Below, piece by piece: positions 23,381 through 34,398 of a stretch of DNA of 64,000 nucleotides; position 1 is the stretch's first letter, and every line of letters starts with the position of its first letter. The stretch is from contig WAID01000001.1 in NCBI GenBank assembly GCA_016584495.1, positions 2,418,001 to 2,482,000 on the forward strand, in the 5' to 3' direction. Origin of the DNA: Celoporthe dispersa (lineage: Eukaryota > Ascomycota > Sordariomycetes > Diaporthales > Cryphonectriaceae). A model generated the notes under the pieces. The model ran no database searches and had not been told where the DNA came from. It worked only from the letters and a program-made list of their open reading frames with translations. The position numbers were made by a program, and so were the translations under genes.

Positions 23381-24709
23381 GCATCAGTCGGCTTCCACTC
23401 GAACAAACAAGACCCTAAGGATAGCCAAGCACAAGAATGTAACAAGGCAGCTGCACCAAAAATGTACGAGATCTAGTGAGTCACTAGACTGATCTATGCT
23501 CTGAAGCAGCGCCTGCCCTTGCCTAGATGGTCTCAGTTTCTCAGGTGGCTGTTCGTTTCTTTCTTCCTTTCGTTCTGTAGGGCTTTTTTCCTATGCCAGT
23601 CCATTTTCCATAAAAAGCAATTAGTCCAGACCCAGGTGCTGCCAAAGGGGCGAGAATTGAGATCGTTTTAATTTCTTGTGGATTGCTGGCCCCCATAAAA
23701 GTTGGCCCCAACACAAAGTAGTAGTACAAAGCTGCCTCTGCAAGGGGCATTATATTTCGCCCCCAACATGCTATTTGATAGCTTAGCCTCAACCAGGCTA
23801 TGATCTACGCAAGAATGTGATGTCCATCACTGACATCCTTGGGGGGCCAAAATTCCCATGATGCAATCTGTGGCTTGGTTTCTCAAAACAAAAACCAACT
23901 GACCAGTGCACCACACCGGGAAAGGTACCACTTCTGGAAAAGCAAGACTCTAACCCTTCCCTTTTCGCCCCTGTGCAGAAAATAGTCTATGAAGTATGCA
24001 AGTGATCGGAATCTTCGGCAAAACTTCCCTTGCTGGTAAATGCACTACAAATGAGGTGATTTGGACGAAGTTCCGCAGTAATCCCTAATCCCCAACGCGC
24101 TATAGAACCTTTTCTCCTTATCTTTTCCCATAAAGCCAAATATGTATCATCACTTTCCCTTATTACAAAACATTTGACATTCTGTACAAAAAGTGATACA
24201 ATTGTCCATATGTATGATATATTACGATATGGCCCCAAACATATCATCAACATTGCCAGCTGACCAATCGGCTATTTGGAGCAAGTTCTACATGACAATT
24301 GTGTCTCTGTGAGCCGAGTAACCAAGTAGGTCTCGGCATAATATCTGGTTAGGAGGCTCAGCAATGTAGCCAGATCGGAAGCTCTAATGATTGGCCCATT
24401 TATCAACATGCAGATCTACCTCATTCTCACAACCCTTACTACACAGAACTGGCTGATAGACGGATCCCCGGCTCTTTAAGAGGACTAACTACATAAAACT
24501 CTTGATGGAATTACAACGAGTGAATATTTTCCAACTTATAGACAAAAGATTATGACTAAAGCTTATAAATATGTAAGGGAAAGAAAGAAAAGCAAAGGTT
24601 TCCTTATCTGAATGCTTTGCATTTGCATGACAGCACAACCTTACAGATCACCTGTGCTAAACACCACTTTATCTAGCCTTGTCGTTTGTCCTACCTAGCT
24701 TAAGCAATA
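23381..24709. other. Intergenic between tail-to-tail P450 genes
   Basis: The region is AT-leaning and must hold the terminators of both convergent P450 genes. No coding frame with an ATG and recognisable motif, no RNA gene and no clear repeat was found. Confidence 0.4.
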
Positions 24710-26765
24710 TCATTGTATCAAGGCCCGTACGCCTTTTGTGCTTAGCTTTGGAAGAGGAATCATGTAGTCATGGATGTGTCTGATATCAGTCTCATCTGTC
24801 TCGAAGAGCATTATCTCGGGGCCACCAGGTCGATACAACATGGCCAGGACAAGGCTCATCTCAGCCATTGCAAGGCTATACAAATAGGAATATGTTAGTA
24901 GTCAACATTCATGCCTCCTTGTCCTTTTCTCATCCGCCAAAGTGGTGGGCATGTCTAGAAATGCACACTTACTTCATTCCCAGGCAGTTCCGTGAGCCTC
25001 GGCAGAAAGGAACATAACTCTTATGCATAGCCGGGTCAATGTCACCAAGCCAGCGCTCAGGCTTGAACTCATTCGGTTCTGGATACACAGTTGGATCGGA
25101 ATGCATCAAGTATGCGGACATACCCACCGGAACCTTTGGAAACTTAGTACAAGTCTAACCGGAGATTTGTGGTATACTTACACCGGGTGGAATCACAAAT
25201 TCTTTGTATTGTATCGGGAGGTCCGGTGAGACCCGTGGCAAGCGGTGCATCACACCATAGCTAAGCCTATTGAGCATTCTCATCAGTACCGAGAATTTCT
25301 CAAGCAGGGAACTTGGTGATTCACGCACCTCAGGGATTCTTTGATGATGGCTTGCAAGTAGGGAAGTCGTTCAAGCTCAGCCCAGGTCGGCACTTGTCGT
25401 GGCCAATCCTTCATAGTTTCCCTGAGCTCCAGCTCCAACCTTGTCTTCATTTCAGGGCGTGATAATATCCAGAAGGATGCGAACCCAATAGTCCTTGCAG
25501 TGCTTGCAGTTCCACCGCCCAGCAGCGTCTGAGCTTCTTTAGACAAACGTTCTTCAGAGCGCTCGGACTCGGGCATGTCACTATTTACAATGTGCTGAAA
25601 AATGGAGTGCTGATTTTGATCTGCATTTAGGCCTTTGGACATAGCCTTGCGAATATGATCCCTGGCTTTCTGAATGCAAAGGTTAGCTATGATGAAGTAT
25701 TGAGCCTATTGTAGATATATGAGCAAGCAAACCTCTTTGAAAATATTAAACATTTGGCCCTGAGGAAAGGCCCATAGAAGCATAGATTCTGGCATGCAGC
25801 TCACAAGTCTACACGCAGTTCAGTTATTTGCAAAAAGTCTTCCGGGTCAAAGACTGGAGCCTACCGGACAATCCATGGGAATGCAGTAAATAATGGTATG
25901 GACCGAATGATCATGTGTATCACATTGTACCTGTGAGAGACGTGTCAGTGTGCAGCCAAGGGGCCGGTACAGCCTAGGCGGCAAGACTTACCAGTCACGG
26001 CCAAGGTTTGGGTCATCTAGAAACTGATGTTCCTCTTCTGAATCCAAACAGATGCGACCAATTATGTCTCCAGAGAAGGCAGAAAAGGCGTGGTCAAGAC
26101 GGATGACATTATTCTGGCCCTTCATGGCCCTTAGTCGTTGCTCGAAACGCAAGGTCACGTCGGCAAGCATTGGTTGCAGGCGTTCGATGCCTCTGCGCGA
26201 GAAGAAGGGTTCGAGCGGCTTTCTTCGCTTACGGTGGAGGTCATGGTCCGTAGTAAGTAGGTGAGAACCTGGGAATCTAAATCAGCCGTGAGATCTGATA
26301 TAATTATCTATCAAGTGACTGTACCATCGAAGTCAATACCATCACAGAATGCATCGTAGTTATTCGTCCGTCTCTTGCTTTCTGTGACGTATATTTCATT
26401 GTAAAAGCTTGGGTCATGAATGGAGAGCTCGCTAGGATTCACTCGGATGATCGGGCCTGCGTAGAATGAAGAGATTAATACGAGTGCAGAAACGACGGTG
26501 ATATTATCTTAAGTAGGGATGTGGACCTGCCATATGTTTCGTGAAGTCTTTGAATCTTGAAAATATATCGTCCTTGAAGCCAAAAGTCATAGTAGAACTC
26601 ATACCAGCCTGTAACGGCCGCGAGCTTTGGACCAGGAAATTTTGCCAACGGCGAGAAGTATAGACGATAAACCACGAGACTGACGAGGTAGAGGGCATAC
26701 GCAACGGCGCAAGTGGACAGCATCAACGATGAGTTTGTCCACGAGTTCACCTCCGAATCATCCAT
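24710..26765 (-). CDS. Cytochrome P450 monooxygenase 2, 9 exons, 512 aa
   Basis: Nine exons keep phase throughout: 26765-26531, 26456-26325, 26268-25992, 25930-25865, 25808-25733, 25669-25329, 25266-25182, 25133-24973 and 24875-24710. The N-terminal anchor (CAVAYALYLVSLVVYRLYF) leads into SPLAKFPGPKLAA. Later come GDIIGRI in the middle, the I-helix region GGGTASTARTIG, ExxR as ESLR, FKPERW, and the haem loop FCRGSRNCLG with the axial Cys at about 454. The overall pattern (YYDFWLQGRYIFKIQRLHETYG, GSHLLTTDHDLHRKRRKPLEPFFSR) resembles fungal P450s annotated as trichodiene-oxygenase-like; that is family-level recollection, not a substrate call. The first intron has a GC donor (26530-26529) instead of GT. 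An in-frame upstream ATG (26906) would add 47 residues without a better anchor. It is divergent from the terpene cyclase. Confidence 0.88.
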
Positions 26766-27709
26766 TGTTCGACTACGGAGTCCTTCTTCGACTTGGAATA
26801 AATGAAGAAGGCGGGGTGCCTCAGGGAGAAGAAGGCAGGTGGCCACAATGACTCCTGGAGGATAGAAAGATATCTTTAGCGGCGACAATTTTGTCCTAAA
26901 TTCCAACTAGGTTGAGGGATGCAGGCTTCTCTTAGGTACGCTTCGAGTAAGCTTATGTATCATGAGTGAGGAGATCGAATGGGAAGGACAAAGAGAGAAA
27001 GATTATCCGCCCTCGGGCTTCGTCCGTTCTGATACCCAATGATTAGTCCTGAAGACCTCAGTTGGTTTAGCGGCCGCGGACTCGGATCAAAACTGCAAGG
27101 TATATCGACTGCATTTCATCATGTAAAGTTCGAACCCAACTAACGCTGACGTAGTCCAACGCCGACAGGTACGTACTTCAAAACATTAGTACCTAAAGCT
27201 TGTATCATCCTATCTGCAACAGTGTTATCGCAAAGGATCGAAAGGTGGCGGACCCCACCCTGCCAGTCCTCCCATGCTGAGAACCAACGCATTGCTAAGC
27301 CCCTCTTCCTATTCCCTATTCAGGTGAACGCTGCTCCAATCCACGCTGCGCCGGTCATCACTTCTCCGAAGTAAATGGCAGACAAGATGGAAAGAGATTC
27401 CGGGGCAGAGCCTGATAAACCATGATGGCTATTTTCATAGCCTGCAGATCGGTGTGCATGTTGGATCTTAGGGTAGAACAGTCTATCGAAATCAGCGCGT
27501 GATCTAAACGAAGTCGCTTTCCCCAGGAATATTGACAACTAGTAGATATAAATGCACGGATTCTCCAGAACGGAATACTCAGCACCTAGGGCAGACCCTC
27601 ATCCACGAGCCATTCTTGTCGCCGTCGAATGATAACAGCATTTACTGCAGTCGATTACCACCTTTCAACCTGTGGCTTTCACTCTGCATCCTAGTGACTT
27701 CTAATTAAG
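26766..27709. promoter_or_regulatory. Divergent promoter between P450 2 and terpene cyclase
   Basis: These 944 bases separate head-to-head cluster genes. I found no recognised binding site that I can support. Shared regulation is inferred from the divergent arrangement. Confidence 0.35.
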
Positions 27710-28861
27710 ATGGAATTCCTGTACTCTGTCGAGGTCGACCAATTTGTCTATGAGACTCAAGGCCTTGCAGACGGCATGCCACTTCGAATCCACAAAGACC
27801 AGGATAGTGAAATAAGAGGTATTCAACGGGCTCAGAAAGACTGGTCCCAGCACGTGTCCTTGGTAATGAATTACAAAGGTGGTATTGGGTATCCCTTCAG
27901 TTTCATCCGAGTGACTGTCCCCGAATGTCTTCCAGAGAGACTGGAGATTATCTCCTACGCTAACGAGTTTGCATTTCTATATGACGGTCAGTCTATCCAC
28001 TTATAAAAGGAATCAAAGAGTGATACTGATAAGACCAGATGAGATGGAAAAGCTTGAGCTCAAGGATATCCAATCTTCAGACAAGAGCGGCGGCCTACTT
28101 GAAGCCTTTGGAGCTACAGTGCTAGACCGCTCTATTAACTCGACGATGCGCCCGGAGAAGCGCTTACAAGCCCAGATGCTTTCGGAGATGATGCGAATCG
28201 ATCGACAGCGTGCCATTACTTCGATGAAGGCCTGGGCAACTTTCGTGCAGCTTGCTTCTCAGGTGAGGACGGCACCGCGGGCTATCGAGACTTTGGAAGA
28301 ATACATTCCCGCCAGAGTCATTGATGCAGGGGAGCTGTATGTACTATCCGTATACTGATCGGTATCGCTTGTTCTTGTTAAACTGATGAACTTGCTAGCA
28401 TATGGTTCGGCACAATCACATTTGGGATGGCACTGGTTATTCCAGACTCCGAGTACGATTTATGTATGGAGCGTGCGAGACCGGGCTACATTGTACTTGG
28501 CCTTACGAACGATCTGTACTCGTGGCCAAAGGAAAAACTTGATGCTCAACGAGCGGGCCAAGATCACGTCTTCAACGCTATCTGGGTTATTATGAAAGAG
28601 CGGGCAGTTGGGGAGGAGCAAGCAAAGGAGGTTTGTCGACAGGAAATCAGGAAGTACGTTTCGATGTACAGCCGCATAGTGAAGGAGACTAAGAACGATT
28701 CAACCCTGTCTCAAGATGTCCGCGCATATATCGAGGCAGTGCAGTTCAGCTGCAGTGGTAACTTGGTGTGGAGCATCTACTGCCCACGTTACCGCGAGAT
28801 CTCCGTATCTCTGGGGGAGAAGGAGGAGAATGACATCCCGGCTACGGTCAACCTTCTATGA
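27710..28861 (+). CDS. Class I terpene cyclase (fusicoccadiene-synthase cyclase-domain type), 345 aa
   Basis: Exons 27710-27986, 28039-28336 and 28399-28861 join in phase. The protein shows the two metal-binding motifs of class I terpene synthases: DDEME at residues 92-96, split by intron 1, and NDLYSWPKE at 229-237. The N-terminus (EFLYSVEVD, TQGLADGMPLRIH, DWSQH) and ECLPERLEIISYANEFAFLYDD resemble the cyclase half of fungal bifunctional di- and sesterterpene synthases such as fusicoccadiene synthase. The usual C-terminal prenyltransferase domain is absent: the frame stops at 28861, and the 837 bp before the next gene hold no DDxxD-bearing frame that I can see. It would ionise a C15-C25 prenyl diphosphate supplied by another enzyme and cyclise it. 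Its product cannot be read from sequence. It is central to the gene cluster. Confidence 0.88.
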
Positions 28862-29698
28862 GAGAAATTTGCAGGGTATTGGGTTCAGTCGAGAACTAAG
28901 GAAGACAAGTACGACATAGGCACATAATCTTCTGACCATTACGCATTTTCCCGTTAGCAAGCACTGAACTTGACTTCGGTATCATCAACCCTCCCTACCC
29001 TCATCATTTCATGGCACCGATTTAGCCGCGGGTGTGTTGAGACCGCGTTCCGCTTTGGTGATAGGAGCTCTGGGTTCAGGGGTCAGGGGGGTCGGAACCT
29101 ATACGGCCTTGAAAGGTTGCTCTATCCCATACCCACACCAACATCCCTTTCCCCCCGACCCCAAGGGCCCACCCACCAAGATACAACCACACCTCCCTTC
29201 TCGGCCAAGCCAGACCGCACTAATAAGCTGGTCTGTGGGGGCTGTTGGTAACCGGATGTTGTGTTGCAGTCTTTCGTCGTACTGCATAAGATATTTGGTA
29301 CGGTGCATAGTCACAATCCGCCGGCGCTAGCAACCAACGTCCATTCAGGGGCACACGGTGAAGCTTCTAATCAGCTCATGTTTGACTGCGGGGGCCGTTG
29401 GTTGATTGCATCCCGCTCTTTGCCGTTTCCCTCATGTCTCTGTTACATTGATTTGGTACTTTTGTATGTGAGCTTTTGATTGGCTTTTCGAAGATTCAGG
29501 CCCCCATATCTCCGCGTCTATGACGTAAATTCGTCTCAGGTGCAAGTTGTAGTCCTAAGCAACGTGCTGTAGCCTACTCGACTGCTCCCTCCCTTCTAAA
29601 GCCATGGAGGACAGCTAAGCTTGCATTGTTTCCTGTTCTCGAAACGGGCAAAGTTCTGGATTGCTGGCAGACCTTACTCCATTGATTTCACGAACATC
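28862..29698. other. Intergenic between cyclase and dehydrogenase
   Basis: A C-rich stretch lies near 29110-29180. No open frame with prenyltransferase or other recognisable motif was found. It holds the cyclase terminator and the dehydrogenase promoter. Confidence 0.4.
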
Positions 29699-30783
29699 AT
29701 GGGAGCGCAGTGGTCCCAATTCTTTCCCCCGTCGCCCATCTTCACAGAGGCGGATGTCGGCGCGCAAGAAGGCAAGGTGTTCCTCGTGACGGGAGGAGCA
29801 TCTGGCATCGGACTGGAGCTTGTCAAGATCTTGTATTCCAAGAATGCCCGGGTATATATTGCCGGACGCTCCGAGGATAAGACTCAGCAGGCCATTAAAC
29901 AAATTCGAGCAGCAGCGCCTCAGCCGCAGGGACACTAGAGTTCCTGCATATCGAACTGGATGACTTGACAAGCATCAAGAGCGCGGTTCAACAATTCAAG
30001 ACGAAGGAGACCAAGTTGCATGTTCTTTGGTATGTTGCGAGATCCAATCACCTCCGCCATCTGGACTCCAGCCTCGACTTACACTTTGCCGCCTGGATAT
30101 CGATTCTATGAGTAATATCTGACCAAAATCGTGGGATCAGGAACAATGCTGGCGTTTCCCAACCACCAGTGGGGAGTGTCTCGAAACAGGGAATCGAACT
30201 GCAGCTTGCGACCAACTGTCTCGGACCATTCCTCCTAACGCAACTTCTTTTGCCATTGATGGAAGCCACAGCAGCTGCCGAGGCTTCGAAAGATTGTATA
30301 CGTGTGGTGTGGACCTCCAGCCAGGTCATGGAGCTTTCCGCCCCCGCCGAAGGAATCGTCATGTCTGAGCTCAACCACCCTCCCAAGGACAAGACACGCA
30401 ATTACGTCAACTCGAAGACAGGCAATTATTTCCTTTCGACTGAGCTCTCGCGTCGTCATGGAAAGAATGGCATTATAAGCCTTGCCCTGAACCCAGGCGC
30501 CTCTTCAACAAAGCTCTTTCGCCATACACCGTGGCTGCCCTATCTTGCGTGGCCTTTATTGCACAGTCCGAAACTATCTGCCTATACGCAGCTGTTTGCA
30601 GGGCTTTCCAAGGATATCACTTCCGGGGGGCAAGAATATTACTATATCATTCCATGGGGAAGAGTCGCGAAGTCTGTGCGGCAGGACTTAGTTGATGCTA
30701 CTAGACTGCCGGAAGAAGGAGGCTCGGGCAGAGCAAAAGAGTTTTGGGAATTTTGTGAGCAGTTGACACGCGATTACGCCTAA
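29699..30783 (+). pseudogene. Short-chain dehydrogenase/reductase, one apparent 1-nt frameshift
   Basis: This is an NAD(P)-dependent Rossmann-fold oxidoreductase of the classical SDR family. From the ATG at 29699 it has TGGASGIG (residues 31-38), the cofactor loop AGRSEDK, then after an intron (30030-30140) NNAG, the catalytic serine region VVWTSSQ and YVNSK for the YxxxK pair, ending at 30783. Coding moves from frame 2 to frame 1 between about 29928 and 29938, next to a GGG run, so the first exon stops at 29938 as written. The next residues (LEFLHIELDDLTSIKSAV) are the expected family sequence, which argues for a very recent one-base loss or an assembly error. In the terpenoid cluster it could oxidise a hydroxyl made by a P450. 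Confidence 0.8.
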
Positions 30784-31464
30784 TGGCTTGGTTGTTTTTC
30801 TTTCTATACTAGTTTGATATTTGGATTATCTACCCCTCGATTTTGAATGCAACATCCTAGACAGACGAGTTATGACCGATCGCTTCCTTAATGGACCTTG
30901 AGAACAAAAGCTCTCCTCGGTCAAGGAAAAGCATAACGGATTCAGAGACCCCCGGGTAGAAAAAATGTTGCGAGAAGGCGATCGTCAGTGCGCTACACTA
31001 GCTACGTCCCTATATCTCGTCACAAAGAACAATAATAGAGAGCTCTTGAAATTGCAAAGGCTTGAGGACCTTTAAAAGCCTAAGGCGCGATCAATATTAC
31101 GTCTTATTCGGGTAGACTTCGATGCGCGAGGCGATCGAAGGACCGAAAACGCCAACGGTTCGTGGGAGCCTCTGACGAGGCTGCGTTTGATGCCGTGATG
31201 TAGTGGCTAGTGGTAGGGGCCATGAGACATAGAATACGGATGAATCATGTGGTAAGGAAACAGATATCAGGGAGACACCCGTGTACGCTGTTCCAGCAGA
31301 TAACAACGAATATAACATGCCCTTCTCTTCTTGATGATTTTCAATCCTCTACATAGGTCTAAGACAGGCTCTTCACACTGATCTTGTGCTCGAGTGGTCG
31401 TCGCTTATTTGTTGTTTGCCTTTGTGGCTGCATCTTACACTTGGGTTGGTTTGTTTTTATTTAG
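30784..31464. other. Intergenic, no gene seen
   Basis: The region holds the dehydrogenase terminator. Short open frames on the minus strand near 31.1-31.3 kb have no supporting start context or motif. Confidence 0.4.
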
Positions 31465-31710
31465 TGATGATAAAGCTATAACTGATGGTCGTTATTCGTA
31501 ACTGAATAATATTTGTGCAATCAAGTATTTCTCACGCTATTATATTAATATAGCATTTGCTTCGCATATAAATTCAAGAGTGCCGTCGAGATTATTGCTA
31601 ATTAAAGAAGATTTGGGTGTTGTGGGCTGAGTGCACCTCGGTTCCGATTATGAATGTAAGTAGGAGTTTGAAGCCTCTCCAATAACAACTGGGCCCGGTG
31701 GTATAGTTGG
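31465..31710 (+). repeat. Dispersed repeat, copy 2, fused to tRNA-like 5' end
   Basis: This is homologous over about 246 bases to 13281-13524, again ending in a tRNA-Val-like start (GGCCCGGTGGTATAGTTGG). After that the two copies diverge. It lies 183 bases upstream of a complete tRNA-Val gene. The intervening sequence (31711-31892) weakly resembles 18640-18800 and may be a degenerate LTR. Confidence 0.6.
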
Positions 31711-31892
31711 AGGTGTGAATGTAATAATAAATAATATTGTTGAATTTATTAATAATCTGATTCTAGGTAAGAAAGAAACGAAAAGCAAACGGATTGGAAA
31801 CGGTCTGTAGCAACGTTTGCAGTTCCTCACTAACAGTCTCTATATAAGTTGACAAGTGTGGCTACAGACATCAAGCGGCGTTCGCAGCAATT

Positions 31893-31993
31893 GGTTCGGT
31901 GGTGTAGTTGGTTTATCACAATAGTCTAACACGGAAGTTCCCGGGAACTTCGATGTGCACTATAGGTCCCCGGTTCAAACCCGGGCCGAATCA
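31893..31993 (+). tRNA. tRNA-Val (AAC) with 26-nt intron
   Basis: The acceptor stem GGTTCGG pairs with CCGAATC (one G-T wobble). The D arm follows (TGGTGTAGTTGG, also the A box). The anticodon stem ATAGT (31921-31925) pairs with ACTAT (31959-31963) around CT-AAC-A. The T arm is CCCGG TTCAAAC CCGGG (B box), the discriminator base is A at 31993, and a run of T, the Pol III terminator, follows at once. The intron lies after position 37 (about 31932-31957), the canonical site for nuclear tRNA introns, and contains an 18-nt perfect palindrome (31934-31951). Confidence 0.92.
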
Positions 31994-33728
31994 TTTTTTC
32001 TGGCCTATGTCGGGTTGGTGAGGGTGCAGGTCGGTGCCGGGTGAGCAGTCGGCGTAAGGACCGGTATGTTGAGGCCTGCTGTTGATTATTGCGTGGCCTT
32101 GGTTGGTTTTTGTTCAGACGAGCTGGGTGAGGTATTCTGCTAGAAAATGATCTGCCAGTGCTCCGTTCCGTGATGATCCGATGTGTGAGTGGGTCTGGAC
32201 AAGGGGGAATGTATTTTTTTTTTAAAGTGCGGGCGGGATCTGATTGATTGAAAATGTCGCAGTTTGATTGGTCAAGAAGTCTGCCCTCAAATATTCTATG
32301 CATATACTCTGTGCTTACACCCTGTGCATATATGCAGATGTCGGGAAAATGCTCTAGACGTATCCGGCGTATTTATGAGTACGGTTTCGCTGTCGCTCCG
32401 CCCCCCGAGGGTTCTGCTTAGACATTGAGAGGGATAGGCGAGCTGAGGTGCTGCTGTATACGGAATATCTTGGTGCAGCACACAGCAAACCTAGGGGCCT
32501 GGCCTGTCGATTGTGGCCAACAACTGCTGGCAAAAACACTTCTTTCTAAAGAGTAAGAAAATCTGAAAGGACAAGGCTTAAGAATTCAAACAAGAAAGTT
32601 TAGGGATCCTAGTATAAAAATTAGGCAGGAGAATTAATCTGGATCTCTCAATTCTGCTCCTCTACGCCATCACCGAAACCACCATATTGCAGGGCGTGCC
32701 ACCATGATAAGGTGTAAATTGCAGAAGTTTTAGCCCCTTGTCCTAATATGATCAACCACCTTACTCTCGTTACCTCTGGTCGGAGGACGTCACCGACGCA
32801 GTCTGTCGGCGTAGCCGCACCAAAGAATTCGACAAGATGACGGTTCGAGACTGTTTCAAAAGCAATGGTCATTCATATTTCAGCAAATCTAGCTAGGATG
32901 CTATGCTTACCTTTTACTTCCTCCGATCAGTTTCCGCGATTGATTGGGCTTGTACACTCTCGTCACATATCCGGCCTGCTGTAAAAGAGCTTTTCAGCAA
33001 TGAGCAAGTACTGGCTGATCCATCATCAATAGGTCCTATCCTTTCCCTTCATGCGACCCGCGGCATAAGTGGACATATATTCTTTGGAAGGAATATACGA
33101 AGAACCTGTATAAAATCTGTGTAAAGGCAACCGAGCTCAACGAACGCTACAGAAGGCAAGAAGGAAAGGAAGCCAGCTAATCTGGCTGAGGCTATCTAGA
33201 AGCAGGCTGCCGGCTGGCTGGATCGTGCATGGCCTAGGGCCAGTCCTTGCACAGAATTCTCACCCAGATTTGGCAAAAATGGAATTCAGAGTCTTTTGCT
33301 GGCAAGAGTCGACCAGGAAGGTACAATCAGGGCTTATGAGAGATCACTTCAAACGTTAAAGTCAGTATGAGCCCTAAATCAGTCTCAGTTCCAACCAGTC
33401 TCAGCTCTGACTAACCTTACTTGATTTCTAATCCTCTATTCATTGTTACACAGTATAGAGGATTTGAATTCTAACAAAGAATAAACGTTGAACTTTCTTG
33501 AGCATTTACTCTGAGTCGAAATACACTCTTCCTTTAAGTCTTAAACTTTCTCTCAGCGATTGTCAGCTAGCCTTTACAAATTCTTAGCAGGCGACAGGCG
33601 GGACCGATTAAGAGAAATTCGTCATACCTGGCAAGTCATCAAGTAGCTTTGGGAATTCTGTAAATAAATCTGGGTCACACTCCACATTCCTCTCCTAAGG
33701 TAAATAGTGTCGAGGGACCATCCCAATG
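31994..33728. other. Gene-poor stretch, no supported gene
   Basis: A minus-strand 74-residue frame starting at an ATG (32872-32648, MTIAFETVSNRHLVEFFG) has no recognisable domain and may be a scrap. Nothing else was supported. Confidence 0.35.
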
Positions 33729-34244
33729 CTAGTACTCGACGGTCTCCAGCGATGAGGGATACACGGATAGGTTACCAACTATCTCATATTTCGAGAAAGA
33801 ATTGTCGAATTCGAATGTGCATCCTACCTCTTCCATGTTGAGGTACCAGAAGCCCCCGTCAGAGCAATCCTGAGGAATGTTGCTCCCTTGGTCCTGGCAC
33901 ACGAGGCACATGGGCGGGTGGAACTTTTCGAGGCGAGTCTTGCAGAGCATAAAAGATGCGCCATTGCCAGACACAGTACACGCATGCTTGTCTCCTTGAA
34001 GAACACAGTCCCACCCGCTGCCTCCAGCCTCCATCAGGTTGTCCATGTCGACCTGCTCCCCCCAGTCTTGCCTCGCAATGAATGCTCCAACGTATGCTGC
34101 CTGTACAGTAAAACACTTCGCTCCTCCAGAGACGAAGGACGGATTGGGTTGAATACTTGAGCTTTTCTCAGGGATCTGGCTGGCAAATGTAGAGGCAGAA
34201 ATTAAAGAATGCAATGGTTTGCTTGTGGGAAGTTGTTTCCCCAA
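33729..34244 (-). CDS. Hypothetical Cys-containing protein, 5' end uncertain
   Basis: An open frame of about 170 residues ends at 33729. It is globular-looking, with KCFTVQAAYVGAFIARQDWGEQ, GGSGWDCVLQGDKHACTVSG, MLCKTRLEKFHPPMCLVCQDQ, IPQDCSDGGFWYLNMEEVGCTFEF and about eight cysteines, several in spaced pairs as in secreted fungal proteins. The frame begins at a TTG, not an ATG, so an upstream exon with the true start, and perhaps a signal peptide, is probably joined by an intron (an acceptor-like CTGAC...TACAG precedes it near 34285-34275). I do not recognise the family and cannot assign a function. It is convergent with nothing; the ZIP transporter lies just upstream on the same strand. Confidence 0.45.
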   Translation of the reverse strand: MGKQLPTSKPLHSLISASTFASQIPEKSSSIQPNPSFVSGGAKCFTVQAAYVGAFIARQDWGEQVDMDNLMEAGGSGWDCVLQGDKHACTVSGNGASFMLCKTRLEKFHPPMCLVCQDQGSNIPQDCSDGGFWYLNMEEVGCTFEFDNSFSKYEIVGNLSVYPSSLETVEY

Positions 34245-34398
34245 CAGCCTCGACCTCTCTTTTCCTATACACGCCCTTGGCTGTACTCGTCAGTACACAA
34301 GCATATTCACCGCACGGGTAATGCGCTGCAGGTTGGGCGGCAAATCACAAGGTTCTGGGAGAGATTTCGCTTCTGAATTGCGACCGTCCAAGGTTTTA

